A stretch of 64,000 nucleotides of DNA from Marchantia polymorpha subsp. ruderalis (GCA_037833965.1 AP031353.1:3288501-3352500); one strand, 5' to 3'. Counted from the first letter of the stretch, positions 18,676 through 30,365 are shown. A program made the numbers and translations. Notes: generated by a model not told the origin, from the letters alone.

Positions 18676-19920
18676 GGTCGGCTCTTGCTCGTGAAGAACG
18701 TCTCACTTGATGGCCGCGCCGGCTGTACGCTGGAACGGTCTTCGCTCTCACGCGCGGCTTCACGCTCCGCCGTCGTCGATTAAACTCTCACGCTCGAATT
18801 GGCGGGTTTGAACTCCGCGAGCGTATTACCCCGCGGACATGGGGGCGTAGCGCCGAAGGCGAGTTTTCCGCCTTGCGCGGTACACTTGTTCGTACCGCCC
18901 CTCGGCCAATCCCCCTTTGCCTTGACGCGTGTGTCCGCATGTCGGACAAAAGTTCAACTCCTGCCTGTGCGCAGGCAGGAGCCTCGGCGGATTCTCCGCC
19001 GGCGCGGAACTTGAACATCCTCCTGTGCACAGGCGTCCGCCTGTGCGCAGGCAAATTCTGTGCGCGGCGCTGCGCTGGCGCGGAAGGCGTTGACCGTGGT
19101 CAGCCGTCTCCGTCCAGTTTGTCCGTTCCTTGTCTCTTTGTCGGCGCTTCCGCCGCCGCAACTCCGTCCGTCCAAGAGCGCATCCACCCTTCCCGTCCGC
19201 ATGGTCCGTACCGATTTGATTACTCTGGCGGCTCTTCCGCCGTACGCGGCGCGGTGCTGGCGCGGAAGGCGCCGTACACTTTCTACCTCACAAGGCGCAT
19301 TTCTAGGGCCCAAGGCGGATTTCCCGCCGACGCCGAAGCGCCTGTGCACAGGCGACCTGTGCGTAGGCGGACTTCGCGCCTCCCCTAACCCTACTTCGCC
19401 TGTGCACAGGCGAACGCCTTCGTCCGCGCATAGGACAAAACTTGATTCCCCCTTCCGCCGTAGGCGGAATTCGCGCCGGTGGCGAACTCCTTCCGCCGTA
19501 GGCGACCGCCTCCGTTTCTTCCAATAGTGATAACTCCCTAAGTCCTCATCCGTTCCAAGCGTTCTTGGACTCGTTGAAATCGGTGCGTCGAGCTCTTTCC
19601 AACGGGACCCTAACTTGGTCAAGGCGCCCGAGGGTTGACCTAATTATGGAGGGTTTCCCTACAGCCGCGGACGCAACCTCCGAAGGCGGGTTTTGCGCCT
19701 TGCGTCGTAGGGGTCCTAACTGCAGAGCTCGCAGGGAGGGTGGTGCCTGTCCTTACTGCTGCACCCCAAATCCCAGATTCTACAATATCCCTCGAGAATC
19801 CCCGCGATCTTCCGGATTCACTTCGTTTTGATGTACCGAAGGCTATTTACAATGCTGCCAGGGTACAGTTTTCCAAAAATGTTTTAATTTCCTCAAAATT
19901 GCCAAAAGTGGTGTACCACA

Positions 19921-20122
19921 GCAGTATTTCTGGGAGGGACAGTTGCCTAGAATTCAAACTCTACAAAAGTCTGTTAAACGTGACACTTTTACTCTGTGTG
20001 TTGCCTCTGTCCCTGTGGGTTCGATCTTTTTACCACCATACTGCAGTTTTAGCCTTTGGTGGGTTGTGGGTTCGACCTTTCTACCACTATATTGCAGTTT
20101 TAGCCTTTAGTGGGTTATTACA
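19921..20122 (+). mobile_element. Tails of two interrupted LTRs (subtypes B and D)
   Basis: 19921-19925 is the right TSD (GCAGT). From there to about 20065 is the end of LTR B, resuming after the nested element. A second, near-identical tail from about 20066 to 20122 (ending TTATTACA) belongs to LTR D, into which B inserted. At the B/D junction the last few bases of B and its TSD are missing, as if lost by a small deletion between repeated TGGGTT motifs. Confidence 0.75.
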
Positions 20123-20495
20123 CACACTACGCGAGTTAGAGCTTCGTGCGGCGAGTGGCGAAGAAGTTGGATTCGTTTTTGTCAAGGTCGCGGGATGCCA
20201 TGGTCTCCCTCGAGACGGAGGCTACTACGGTGTTGCGGCGGCTGGGACTGCGCAGTCGAGCTGAAGACTGGTCGGGTAGGGAGTTAGTGCGCGGCAGTCC
20301 GTCGTGCAGAAGGCGAAGTACAGGATCTACAGAGTGCAGCAGCGTAGCGTGGTTTCGTGCAGGCGTGTAGGGTAGCGTAGTGTGTAGTGTAGTGTTAGTT
20401 AGGACTTAGAAGGTATAAAGTAGTTCAAGGCGTCTTGCCTTGGGATTCTTCCAGTTTCAGAAGTACAGATCAGGAACTCATTTTCTCTGCATGTT
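20123..20495 (+). mobile_element. Tail of interrupted LTR C with TATA box
   Basis: The sequence starts with CACAC, the TSD that also precedes LTR D at 52399-52403. It holds the end of an LTR ORF, then a TATA box and the CAAGGC/GCCTTG hairpin (20426-20442). Homology to the LTR stops near 20495, where unrelated sequence begins with TGTGAGCC. Confidence 0.7.
20128..20370 (+). pseudogene. C-terminal remnant of the LTR-encoded coiled-coil ORF (LTR C)
   Basis: The translation matches the C-terminal part of the LTR ORF, including RRLGLRSRAEDW, RRRSTGS and the AWFRAGV ending. About 45 bp are missing after the first residues compared with intact copies. The upstream part of the same ORF is seen at about 51704-52403 in the other copy of the nest. 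Confidence 0.75.
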
Positions 20496-21285
20496 TGTTG
20501 TGAGCCAAACCTTCCCACCCTTCAGCGTTTGTAGTCCGGGTGGGGGTTCGAACTCCCATAATCTAACTTCTCTGATCGCAAGCCATGTGCTCAAAGTGTA
20601 TCCAAGACAACGAGATCATAAACACTTGCTCGTTCACAGACAATTTATCCAGAACGGAAAATGATAACTTGCTGTCTGCTATCTCCACAAGGGTAGCAGA
20701 CAAACTCTTTGTTACATAAAGATCTAACTCAACTCTGGGTGACTTTTTCAACACCACAGCCGCTGTGGTCTATCCTAGATCCCAGTCCCACTCCCAATTC
20801 CTACTCAGACCTCAGTGTCGATTTCTCAGCTTCCACCTTCAGACCCCACCAGATTCCTCTCTCAGATTCAACTTTGCCTTTTCAGTGTCAAATTCAGATT
20901 CCGACTGTCAGATCTCAGTCTCAGATTTCACTTCACTCTCAGCTCCCATTCTCAGATCTTCCACTCTGATCTCAGATCCCACTCACAGATGTTACACTTC
21001 AATCTCAGATCCCACTCAAATTTCACTCTCTGATACGACTCTCCACCCACGAGAGTTTGCTTCCTCCTACTTCGAACTCTCCACACTCCCCTCCTAATTC
21101 TCACCACTTCCGTCTCCACACACGCACACCACCAGTTCTCCGTTCCCAGGCCGAACTCCCCACTTCGAAGTTCAAGGCCGAGACACACACAGCCCGCCTG
21201 AAATGCAACACTCGCAATGATGGGGTAGCTGCCTACTCCCCTTGCGCGACTACATGCACCGTCGTCTTGCCTCCCCCACTTGACT
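20496..21285. other. Unassigned sequence with a tRNA-like B box
   Basis: I find no credible gene here. GGTTCGAACTC at 20545-20555 inside an imperfect palindrome looks like a Pol III B box or T-arm, so a SINE or tRNA relic is possible, but no full cloverleaf or A box is evident. From about 20800 to 21030 the strand is pyrimidine-rich with degenerate repeats of TCAGAT and CACTC-like units. Confidence 0.35.
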
Positions 21286-21719
21286 TCACGCCGCCGCCGC
21301 TGCCACACCTGCACATTCTACATTCCTGACCACCCGATCTCCGCCGGAGGGAATCCTCTTCCGCGCACCGCCGAAGGCATCCACCCGCCGTAGACGCACG
21401 ACCACACCTTTGCTTATCCATAACAGTCACTCCCGACACCCATAACTCACAGATCCTAGCTCCGTTTCACAAGTCCGTGGGCTCGTTGGAACGACCAGGT
21501 CGAGTTCTTTCCAACGAGACCCTAACTGGGTCAAACTGTTATGAATTGAGAAAGTTATGCCTGTTTTACCCTTCGCCGAAGGCACACCGCCGAAGGCCTG
21601 TTACCTGTTATCGCCGAAGGCGCCGGCACGATGTTCGCCGGTTCGATGTCTTCCGGTTCGATGTTGTCCTACCCTATCCGCCGCTTTCGACGCTCATAAC
21701 TCAGTGACGCCTTATCCTT

Positions 21720-23769
21720 ATACAGCCGGCCGAAGCAGAAGGCACGCAGACTGGTGTTGCCAGCTGACAGTGCAGACACGGCGACGATTGCGACGGAGAT
21801 AGGAAGTGCGTCGCCAGAGAGGCGAGAAGAAGCGCGGACGACCGCAGGAGCGACGGGCCACGCTGCAACCTCGTCGGGAGAGAGGCCGCCTACGGGCCAA
21901 GGGCCTCCGGAGTTACCACGTGCGATGCGGACAGAGGTTCCGTTTGCGCACAGGCGAACCTCCGCGGACGGACGAGCCTCCGCGGACCGGCGAGCACAAG
22001 TGGACGTGGATCTACGCTTACGCGTGGGAAGGAGCAGTCCGCCTGTGCACAGGCGCTCGCCTGTGCACAGGACGCCTGTGCACAGGTCACCTGTGCACAG
22101 AACACCTCCGCACGTGCCGCCTGTGCACAGGCAAGAATCACCCCCGTTCCAACGTAGGAAGGGGAAGGAGCCGGCGGAAGAACCGCCTACGAGACACCGG
22201 CCCTCGGGGCCAGACCCTCCGGCGCACCACGCGCCGCAATTCGCGCCTTCGGCGCCAGGGCCTTCGAGCCGAGGGGATACGAGCAGAGAGCGTGCGGAGG
22301 CCGCACCATCGGCGGGAAGTCCGCCGATAGATGCGCCTTCAGCGGTAGGGCCTATAGGCCAAGGAACATCGGGCGTGCGGCCCCCGGCCATGTCGCCTTC
22401 GGCGATAGATGTCCGCGGCGCTACGCCTGCGGCGGACAAGGCGCCGGCAAATGCGCCTACGCACGGGCCGGGCACAGCCCCCACGGACCGATCGAGGGAG
22501 CAGCAGACGGAGGAGCGGAGTGACTGTCCGCGGGACGACATCTCGATGCGCGATGCGCAATCCAACCCCGCGCAGCCACCCTCCGCTCGATCGCCTTCGG
22601 CGACGGACGACGGCGACAGAGAGAATGAGGTGGGCAATCAACCAGCGAGCGACGGGGATGCCGCTCGGATACATTCGCCTTCCGCCTTAGACATTTTGGC
22701 GACGAGCAGCGAGGCCGCAGCCGGGCCTTCGCAGGCAGCACACGTCGAGGACGTGCAGCCCCACTCGGGGCAGTCGCCAACGCAATCAATGGCGACTGAA
22801 ATTCTCCACTCGGATGATGACGACGGGGGCTCCACGGAAGAAATGTCAGGAGCAGAAGACACCGAGGAGGAGGAGGAGGAAATTGTTGGAGCGCCGGCGG
22901 CGGCGCTCTCTGAGCAGGTGATTCCGTTGCTGCGGTACCTGGATCGCAAGGTCGATAAATACGCCGACCCACTCCAGCCGGGATCTTACATCGAGTTAGT
23001 GCGCAGGAGGACTCGCACTAAAGTCCACACCAGCAAGCTATTAGCTAGAGTGGACCAGGAGTTGAGGGACTTGAAGGAGAAGCATGAGTGCTTGTGGGGA
23101 CAGTACAAGCTTAATCAGAAATTCTACAAGCACTCCGAGAGGATGAAGGATGAGAAACTGGGCGAGCTCACCAAGGAGCAGGTGAAGGTCAAGGAAGCAC
23201 TCAACTCTGAGCAGGCCCAGAATCGGATTTTGTCAGAGGAGCTCGTGCGACAGACGCAGTTGTTGGAACAATGTCAGCTCGCACGGCAGGCGGATGAAGA
23301 ATTAATCCGCAGTTTGCAGTCAGAGTGTGGCGAATTGAGAGCGCAACGTGCCGAAGCCGAATCGCAATTAGTGACGATTGAAGAGGATCGCAGGAAGGAG
23401 GCGGATCGCACGAAGGTGGAGACGGCGAGGCGAGTCGCCCACTGTCTCAAGGGCTACGCCCACTGGGAAGTGAAGGCGCAGGAGAAACTCACACTGCGTG
23501 AGTTTGAATTGCGCGCAGCCGGGTTGTTGTCAGGCGACAGTAGGAGTCGGCGGAAGGTAGTAAAGAAGCTCGAGGCCTTCCTGTCGAAGGCACAGGATAC
23601 CATGTCCGCCCTCGAGGGGGAGGTGTCCGCGGCGTTGCAGCGATTGGGACTGCGCAGTCGAGCGGAAGAGTGGCAGGGTAGAGAGTTAGTGCGCGGCAGT
23701 CGACCGCGCAGGAGACGCAGTACAGGTTCCGCGGAGTGTAGTGTAGCGTGGTTCCGTGCAGGCGTGTAG
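21720..23769 (+). pseudogene. LTR-encoded coiled-coil ORF lacking its N-terminal part
   Basis: It is open for 671 codons from 21754 and aligns with residues about 380-1050 of the intact LTR ORFs: PVHR repeats, acidic block, VIPLLRYLDRK, coiled coil and AWFRAGV ending. The N-terminal globular domain is deleted and there is no matching upstream start, so I call it truncated. Sequence is close to that of the solo LTR at 33536-38942. Confidence 0.75.
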
Positions 23770-23805
23770 CGTAGTGCAGTGTAGTGCTAGGTAGGACTTA
23801 GACGG

Positions 23806-23834
23806 TATAAAATAGTTCCAGGCGTTTTGCCTGG
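23806..23834 (+). promoter_or_regulatory. LTR core promoter: TATA box and hairpin (LTR F)
   Basis: GGTATAAAATAG is followed by CCAGGC-GTTTT-GCCTGG (23818-23834), shortly after the ORF stop. Confidence 0.55.
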
Positions 23835-24774
23835 GGTTCTTTCCCATCAGAAGTGCAGATCAGGAACCCATTTCCTTTGCGTGTTTGTGTCCTTGAGTTC
23901 TGTCACCACGCACGAGGAGTTACAACTTAGCGTTCCGCATTTTGTAGCTGAAGGCCTTCGGCCGAATGTTCAGAGCTAGTACATTGGTTAGAGACTTGAG
24001 TAGTTCGGATCTGCACCTGCGGGTGACTGCCGATGCTCAGAGCCAGTGACTAGTTAGATACTTGAACAGTTTCGCCCCTACACCTTCGAGTGTTTCTTTC
24101 TGATTGTACCCCTTGGGATTTTTCCCCTGAATGCCAAAGTGAAGTTTTGCTACTTCGTGTAAGCCTTGGTTGTAAATTCAGGTTACGCTGCAGCAGGTGC
24201 CTTGAGGGTAACCCCTGTAGTATTTCTGGGAATGACAAGTGCCTGAGAATTCAAACTCTTCAATAGACTGTTGTTGTGTTACTGGAATGTTTCACAGTGA
24301 GTCCTTTAGTGCGGACCTGTGTTCTCTGCGCGTTTTGTGAGTTGAGAGTGTTGTTCACCGCGTAGGAGTGACTTCGATCCGAAGTAGGCAGTCCAAACCG
24401 GGTTTCCTACACTAGCAGCAAGCTAGTGGAAGTGTTGTAAAAGCCGGAGTTGGAAGTCACTGCCCGCAGCTTTGCCGAGTGTGCTCGCGAGAGACTTCCC
24501 CCCTGAAATCTTGAGTAGAGGTCCTAACGGATCTCTGGGTTGTGTTTCTGTAGTTTCAGGTGTGTGTGTGTGTGTGTTACGCTGCACTGTGCGACCTCCG
24601 AGTGCGCTCCGAGTGGACACTTGCAGTATTTCTGGGAGTGACAGTCGCCTGAGAATTCAAACTCATCAATAGTCTGTTAAACGTGACACTTTGTACCCTG
24701 TGTGTTCCTCTGTCCCTGTGGGTTCGACCTTTCTACCACTATATTGCAGTTTTAGCCTTTAGTGGGTTATTACA

Positions 24775-25190
24775 TGAACGTCGATGGTGAGGTTGGTGGA
24801 GCCATCCTGAATGAAGGAGCCCGTCCCGTAGGCACAATGAATCTCGTTCTGCCTTTTGAGAGAGCGCGGATCACTGTCTGGAAGAGCGCGCATCAGAGCG
24901 TATCCTTTCTCCAACTTCCGCGTATACGTCTTCAGCTCATGGCCACTGAGACATTGTAAGGCCTTCCTGACCCTCAACGGTTTAGTAGCATCGTATTGCG
25001 GGCAGAAATCGACAATGGGTCCTTTTATGACCTTGGGAGGGCAGCAATCAGCTGGATTTCCGAACCAATTCCCCGGACGGCACGTTCTAAACGTTTCCCT
25101 TGTGATATTGATGGGTGCTGCTAGAGTGGTTGTCAGCAGAATGGAAAGGAGACATTGAATGAAGAGAACCGGGGCTACAATAGACGCCAT
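24775..25190 (-). pseudogene. PPO: Polyphenol oxidase (tyrosinase), N-terminal part cut by an LTR
   Basis: I place the start at the ATG at 25190, because the next residues form a hydrophobic secretory signal (MASIVAPVLFIQCLL...). The upstream in-frame Met at 25313 gives a less likely leader. The product has NPADCCPP, KPLRVRKA, a MRALPDSDPRS segment and IHCAY with the first CuA histidine. The frame stops making sense after IDVH, the second CuA histidine, exactly at the LTR end (24774/24775), so the third CuA His and all of CuB are missing. The Cys two residues after the HC pair in typical plant PPOs (HCAYC) is Gly here. The enzyme would oxidise phenols to quinones; this fragment cannot. Confidence 0.85.
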
Positions 25191-25540
25191 GATGTTTAGA
25201 ACGTCCAGAAATGTTGTTGGATCTCTAAGATCTCCAGAATAGCCGCCTGTGAATGAAAAAAGTATGAAATTTGACGCTGGACTCCTACCTGAAGAGAACA
25301 TCAGCGAAGTCATGATTCCATAGTAAATATCCTTTAATCAAATCTTTTATCACAGATCTTCTCGATACTGAATACGAGAGGGTGCAATGTCATGTAGTTA
25401 ATGTCAGATGCAAAAGATGGAAGAAGTGGCAATTTCACAATGATATCTGGATCTCAAGTTTGTGAGGTGAACTTTAATGCAAGATGAAGAACTAATGTAG
25501 AGGAAAATGTAAGTGCGGAGACGAGACTCCGGTTGCACCT

Positions 25541-25553
25541 ATATACAAAATTT
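25541..25553 (-). promoter_or_regulatory. Possible TATA box of the broken PPO gene
   Basis: The minus strand reads GTATATAGG about 350 bp upstream of the PPO ATG. Position and sequence fit a TATA element, but nothing else supports it. Confidence 0.3.
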
Positions 25554-27720
25554 TCAGCTCGTATATACGAGATACATGACCAGCAATCAGAAGACGTATT
25601 ACATAGAACAACCAAAGAAACATCTCATACGTCCATATACCTGGAGCTTTGGGTTGAACTAAGAATGGACTGGTGATGAGCTCGCGGCCATGGGATAGCC
25701 ACTACCGTCGAAGTCCCAAGCTCCAGGAGAGGACAGCCACTGATGTGAACTCGCTCATGAAATCTCAGAATTTATTGATTTTAGGGTCGAGTGTGAAAAT
25801 TATAGTATTGAAAATCGAATCTTTTACAAATCGCTAAGTCACATTCACGACAGTAGCGCAGAAGAATTATTTAATCATTACTGAAGTTTCGGAAGATTTT
25901 ATGTACGACAGGGGCATGTCTGATGATCAACGTACGGATCTGAGAACCCAATGCGACTTTCGAGAGCAAAATAAAGCGAGCTGGCGAAAGCAGTGGCAGC
26001 TCTGACTATTCACTTGAATGTGTTTGCGACTAACGAAATTGTTGATTTTGTAGTAGAATGCAGACAACGTCAACTTTAATTATAGAATACGCATCGAGGG
26101 CTTTCCTCTCATAAAATTTATCTTGCGACGTGAAAACATGCCGATAGTTTTCTATTGTGGGGAGAGATCTCTGGACTGCAATTATACTCTACGCAGCGTA
26201 AGGCATGGTTACTTCATGCAAGATTGAAGTACTGAGCTTTATTATTGACGCAACATCTTAAACAATAGGGTCGTGTGAAAGGAATGATACAACTCTGTCC
26301 AGTTCAAGGAGATACAGTTTGGTTTTTTGAGTCGAAGATCAGATAGAGAATCATTATCTATAGATCATGCATAAGTCATTTTGAAGCACTGCTGTTCCTG
26401 CAGATTTTACTTTCTTTTCGAGTCTCATGACCATAGCTGTGTGAATGGGTGTGAGGACTGGCACTTCGTCTGATTGCAGCGCATCAAAATTCATCGAAGG
26501 ACACATCCTCAATTCTTGCCGCTGAAGCTTGTGACCTTTGACTTCACGCGCCGAATCAATGCAATGACAGGCCTTCCCACTTGAAATAGTATACATTCAT
26601 ATAGTTTACAAGAGGTTCGGTTAATCGCGATCCATACTTCCTTTGTGATCAATCTGTGATTCATGTGAGCAACTGCTTCTTCGGGTTATGTGGATTTCTT
26701 CTGTAATGGCATTGCCCTCCACAGTCTACTAATGGCGAACACATTGGGTCTGTGGATGGCCCACGGCGCATTCCAAGAGGCCGTGAGAGAAATTTTCTTA
26801 TTACAGAATCACTTATTGGGCTTTACTTGTCCTCTGGCGGGATTTAGGATTTCCACTCGGGAGGCCTTTTGGCGCTGGGCCTTCGTTTTCGGCTTTGGGT
26901 AGCAGGCCTGCTTATGGGACTAGGGGGCTAAAGGCATAACAACCAGCTGAAGGCTGCCCTTGAACGACTGGGAGTTCACAAGCTCTCCATCATCTGAAGT
27001 GCAAGTGCTTGGTGGGTTTCGTCAGTGAAGAAACTGATTTATACCCTCCATTTTCACCTAGTACTCCTTGTTGGTCTCAAGTGTTGAAGGATCGAATCAA
27101 AGCAACCAAAAATTCTTTCTATACTGGAAAGATGCAGTTCCAACTTTCCATATCCACTCCAAACAGACAATTCACAACCTTACAACTGGTGCTCCCGTGG
27201 ATCCAAACGTACACCTTAGACACTAAATGGTGATGTCTCAACGCTTGCTGCAAACACATGAACTGCCACATTCACATTCACAACCTATAAGCACATGAGT
27301 GAACAAACCCACGATCACATCCATGGCACGGTGCCTAACTTGTGAGTACACATCCTATAACATTCCTTGGGTGTCATCCAAAATCTCTATCAGCTCCCAA
27401 ATTTGGATGACCTGTTTGAACCTCACGCTTATACTACCTGATAGTCCAAGGAGTGGAAATAGATTTTAGATAGAGTCACTTCTCTATCACAATAACCTTA
27501 ATCCGCTATTTTCTTATGTTCTTCCAACGGAGTGTTTGCCTCGTTTAGCTAGTGGAGTTGCTTGGTCTTTTCATCCTTGCGTTGATCAATTTTACGCATG
27601 ATATGATCCGTCCGAAAGTCCGAGAGATAGGAAGGCAGTACATTGTCCCACTGGCGATGAGCTAGAAAATGAGAAACGTTAAGCTTCTTCAAAATCAGAA
27701 GTCGCAGAAAGTGTTTGCTT
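25554..27720. other. AT-richer intergenic DNA, no supported gene
   Basis: Only short ORFs without recognisable domains occur here (for example 26354-26596 minus and 26690-26902 plus), and I do not consider them genes. Base composition is clearly more AT-rich than that of the flanking retrotransposons. It probably represents original host sequence between PPO relics. Confidence 0.5.
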
Positions 27721-27789
27721 TGATGCGTGGTCTCCAAGACAGAGATCCTCGTTCTTAGAGGAGGCAGAAGAAGATACATTGTGAACACA

Positions 27790-28301
27790 GTTCATGGTCC
27801 TTCGTCCAAGACGGCTCCACAGACTCACACTCGGTGCCATGAACTTAAACTGGTTATTCCTGCCCTGGCACGGAGTGTTTGTGCACTTTCAAGAGAGGAT
27901 CTTGCAGGAGCTGCCCAGAAGACCTAATCTGTATGTTTTTTTGGAACTTCGACATCAGTGTCAGAGTTTCGCAAAACGAATGGTCCCATGACTATTCTAA
28001 CGCTGGTTATTTTTGGTCGTTTCGTGACTGCGATGAACAAGGATCGATCCAAAGTAACATGTTGAAGACAATCCCTCACAAGCTAGGACCCCACATCATG
28101 ACCACCAACTTTCCAAAACAGCAGTGTGGAGAAACAGCCATGGAAAACCAGAGAGTTCATGCATGCATATCAATCACACTTGGGAATACAGTAATCTCCC
28201 GGTTAGATACCAAAATTGATTCTTGGAGGATTTTGCGTATTTACCCGGTAGGAGATTTAACTAAAGACAAACAAGTAGTTGTCACTATTAAACAGGTGTA
28301 A
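27790..28301 (+). pseudogene. PPO: Second polyphenol oxidase relic, frameshifted and internally deleted
   Basis: The first frame gives NWLFLPWHGVFVHFQERILQEL, the CuA third-histidine region, with the usual PWHR changed to PWHG. It then shifts to the frame from 27879 with a FFWNFDIS segment typical of the stretch after CuA. The CuB histidine region is missing. The end resembles the C-terminal KFDV-type domain of plant PPOs, with PHKLG and a final KQVVVTIKQV. It lies about 2.6 kb from the other PPO relic and on the opposite strand. Confidence 0.7.
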
Positions 28302-28540
28302 TAAAAGAAAATCGGATACTTTGGCCTACTAAATAGACGAGATACTTTTGGCACCTAAATGAACTGTCTCGGCCAACTAAAGTCAAGTAGTTATTTTTGC
28401 GACTAAATATTTTCCTTCCGAACGAAATATATATGTGTTTTTACGGTAACCTTGATGTCTCATTGCTACTGCAGACTATTTGAATTAATTTTGGCTAATT
28501 AAAGCTTGGTGATTCGGTTGTTAAGGGGTTTTCAGTTTCA
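28302..28540. other. Intergenic AT-rich DNA
   Basis: I see no gene or clear repeat in this stretch. Confidence 0.4.
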
Positions 28541-28760
28541 TTGTTTTCTTGTTGCATCAGTTACGGTGGTAGGTTCATTCGGCGAAGTGAAGTTTGTTCA
28601 GCGAAGACAAAGGAGCTATTTCAGTAAATTTTCCATCCCATTTGTATTCATTGTTTTCTTGTTGCATCAGTTACGGTGGTAGGTTCATTCAGCGAAGTGA
28701 AGTTTGTTCAGCGAAGACAAAGGAGCTATTTCAGTAAATTTTCCATCCCATTTGTATTCA
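28541..28760. repeat. 110-bp tandem duplication
   Basis: 28541-28650 is repeated at 28651-28760 with one visible difference (G at 28581 versus A at 28691). The unit has no coding content that I recognise. Confidence 0.95.
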
Positions 28761-29130
28761 TTGTGTCGGCAGTTCATAGCAGGCTCTTGTCACTGTCGAA
28801 CAAATTTGTTAGAGTTGTTTAATATCAGGTGCAATGTCAAAAAAATTGATCGTTAATTGATTCAATGAGTTACAACGATGCAAAATTATTGAGTATGCTG
28901 AGTAAAAGATCGTTAGAGCGTGTCTAGGATGTAAGCGAGGGAGCAATCATATAGGTTTCGGGCAAACGAGACAAAATTTTACACTAATCTTCTTTCATAT
29001 GTGATCAAGCTAAAGACATTTTGAGACTCTCTTGGTCATTTTTTTGAGCTTGAAAATATGCTATATATATATATATATCAATAGCATGCGTCATGCCAAT
29101 TAGCCTATAACCCATCTTTTGTCATTGCCA

Positions 29131-30365
29131 AAGCAACGAATTTTGCATTAAGTTTATCAATTCCTGGTAATGATTTCATGGCATCTTAGCAATGGTTTAG
29201 TAAAGTTAGAAAGCGCAAAGGGCTACAAAAGATGTTACTTCATGTAGAGAAGGTTGAAGTCAACAAACTCTATGCAATTATAGCTCAGTATGATTCTAGA
29301 AACGTGTACCATATGGACGAGATTGGTTTATTTTGTTGCTTACTACCAGAATACAATCTTCTTAGGCTAGATAAAAACATATTAAATAACAGAGGTGAAA
29401 AAAAGTTCAAGGATTGAATTCTTCTTATTGTTTGTGCCAACGTTGTGAGAACTCACAATATACCTTGCATCCGCTTGTATTAAGTATGCTCAATGTCCTC
29501 TTCGATACAATAATCAGGTGAAAGAGTTAGATGTGTGTTCAAACATGTTGGAAATGTTTCAACGAATTGTTTTTTCAGACATAAAAGAACTAATCGGATA
29601 TTAGATTTTTTTGCTGATGGACAATGTATCTGGACATTTTGAGTCTCTAGAACGCGACAATGTTAGTATACTGTTTTTTCTTGCAAATTGCACAAGTTGG
29701 AATCAACATTGCGATATGGACATAATCGCAGGTTTGAAGACTAGGTTCAAATATCTCTATTTTGATGATGTTCTTGACTTTTATGAATTGTACGAGGAGA
29801 CAAAACATCACCTGAGAACGTATGGATAGAGATTGAACCGTGATGCTGCTGGAGTTGCATACGGAAATCTAACTCACTTGCTTCATGCAGCGAATTATGT
29901 CAAAGAAATTTGACAATCTGTGTCATCGAGCTTTATCAAAAATTCATTTGTGAAAGATGATATAATGAAATTGGAAGCCGATAAGGAAGAAGTGAATGAG
30001 ATGGAGTATTTAGTGACCAAAATCACACAAGCTATTGCAGTTTTAAATCTTTTGGTTGGGCAAGAAGAGATTGAAGAATTATCCACGTCCATGATGAAAA
30101 TAGTGAAATACTTACCATTGAAATTTTGGACAATGTTGAAGAACTTTTGGAGACTATGAAGACTCCAAAAGAAAATTTGAATGATGAAATTATTGATAAT
30201 TATCAAGATTCAGATTCGAATTTAGTAAACATTGTTGCATTCAGGGGATTTGAGTCACTCTATAAGCAAGTTATTGATATAAAAGATCAATTGCTCTGTG
30301 ACGAAGCTCAGACAGAATCAAATGAACAATTTGATTATATTAGAGCTCTTTCCAATGCAACCTAA
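29131..30365 (+). pseudogene. Degraded pogo/Tigger-like DDE transposase
   Basis: The pieces follow the order of a CENP-B/jerky-type transposase. QWFSKVRKRKGL resembles the end of the DNA-binding helix-turn-helix. YDSRNVYHMDEIGLF holds the first catalytic Asp in the usual NMDETGLF context, and RGEKKFKD resembles RGKKKSKDR. MDNVSGH resembles the LDNCxxH motif with the second Asp, followed by an LANCTSWNQHCDMDIIAGLK stretch where relatives have LPPNTTSxxQPLDQGII. In-frame stops occur at the start (near 29188), at 29416 and elsewhere, and there are frameshifts. I could not find terminal inverted repeats. Confidence 0.7.

Larger units (their letters stand above)
3348..19920 (-). mobile_element. 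Complete Ty3/gypsy retrotransposon with giant ORF-bearing LTRs
   Basis: This 16.6 kb element has two LTRs (3348-8744 and 14542-19920) bounded by TG/CA, a 5-bp TSD (GCAGT), a primer-binding site beside the right LTR and a polypurine tract beside the left LTR. The gene order on the minus strand is Gag-protease (14454-11623), then RT-RNase H-integrase (11613-8782). All long ORFs are open. The LTRs differ by only about nine substitutions and one 18-bp indel, so the insertion is recent. The domain order PR-RT-RH-INT is Ty3/gypsy, and the tRNA-Asp-type PBS points towards Tat/Athila-like elements. It sits inside another LTR of its broad family. Confidence 0.95.
14542..19920 (-). repeat. 5' LTR (5379 bp) of the complete element
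   Basis: It matches 3348-8744 apart from about nine base changes and an 18-bp deletion in the low-complexity coding part. It is bounded by TG/CA and followed by the TSD GCAGT at 19921-19925. It supplies the promoter for the genomic RNA. Confidence 0.94.
21286..24774 (+). mobile_element. LTR with internal deletion ('F'), inserted into a PPO gene
   Basis: 21286-21719 is U3-type sequence with one foldback module, similar to 32254-32570. At about 21720 it jumps into the middle of the LTR ORF and continues through the TATA box and R-U5 to the canonical end TTATTACA at 24774. The bases that follow continue a polyphenol oxidase reading frame on the opposite strand. The left boundary is unclear, so a TSD cannot be confirmed. 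Confidence 0.7.

Noticed and set aside
20545-20555. tRNA gene suggested by the GGTTCGAACTC B box
   Set aside because: I could not find acceptor, D-arm or anticodon structure upstream, and no A box is clear. I kept it only as a possible SINE or tRNA relic.
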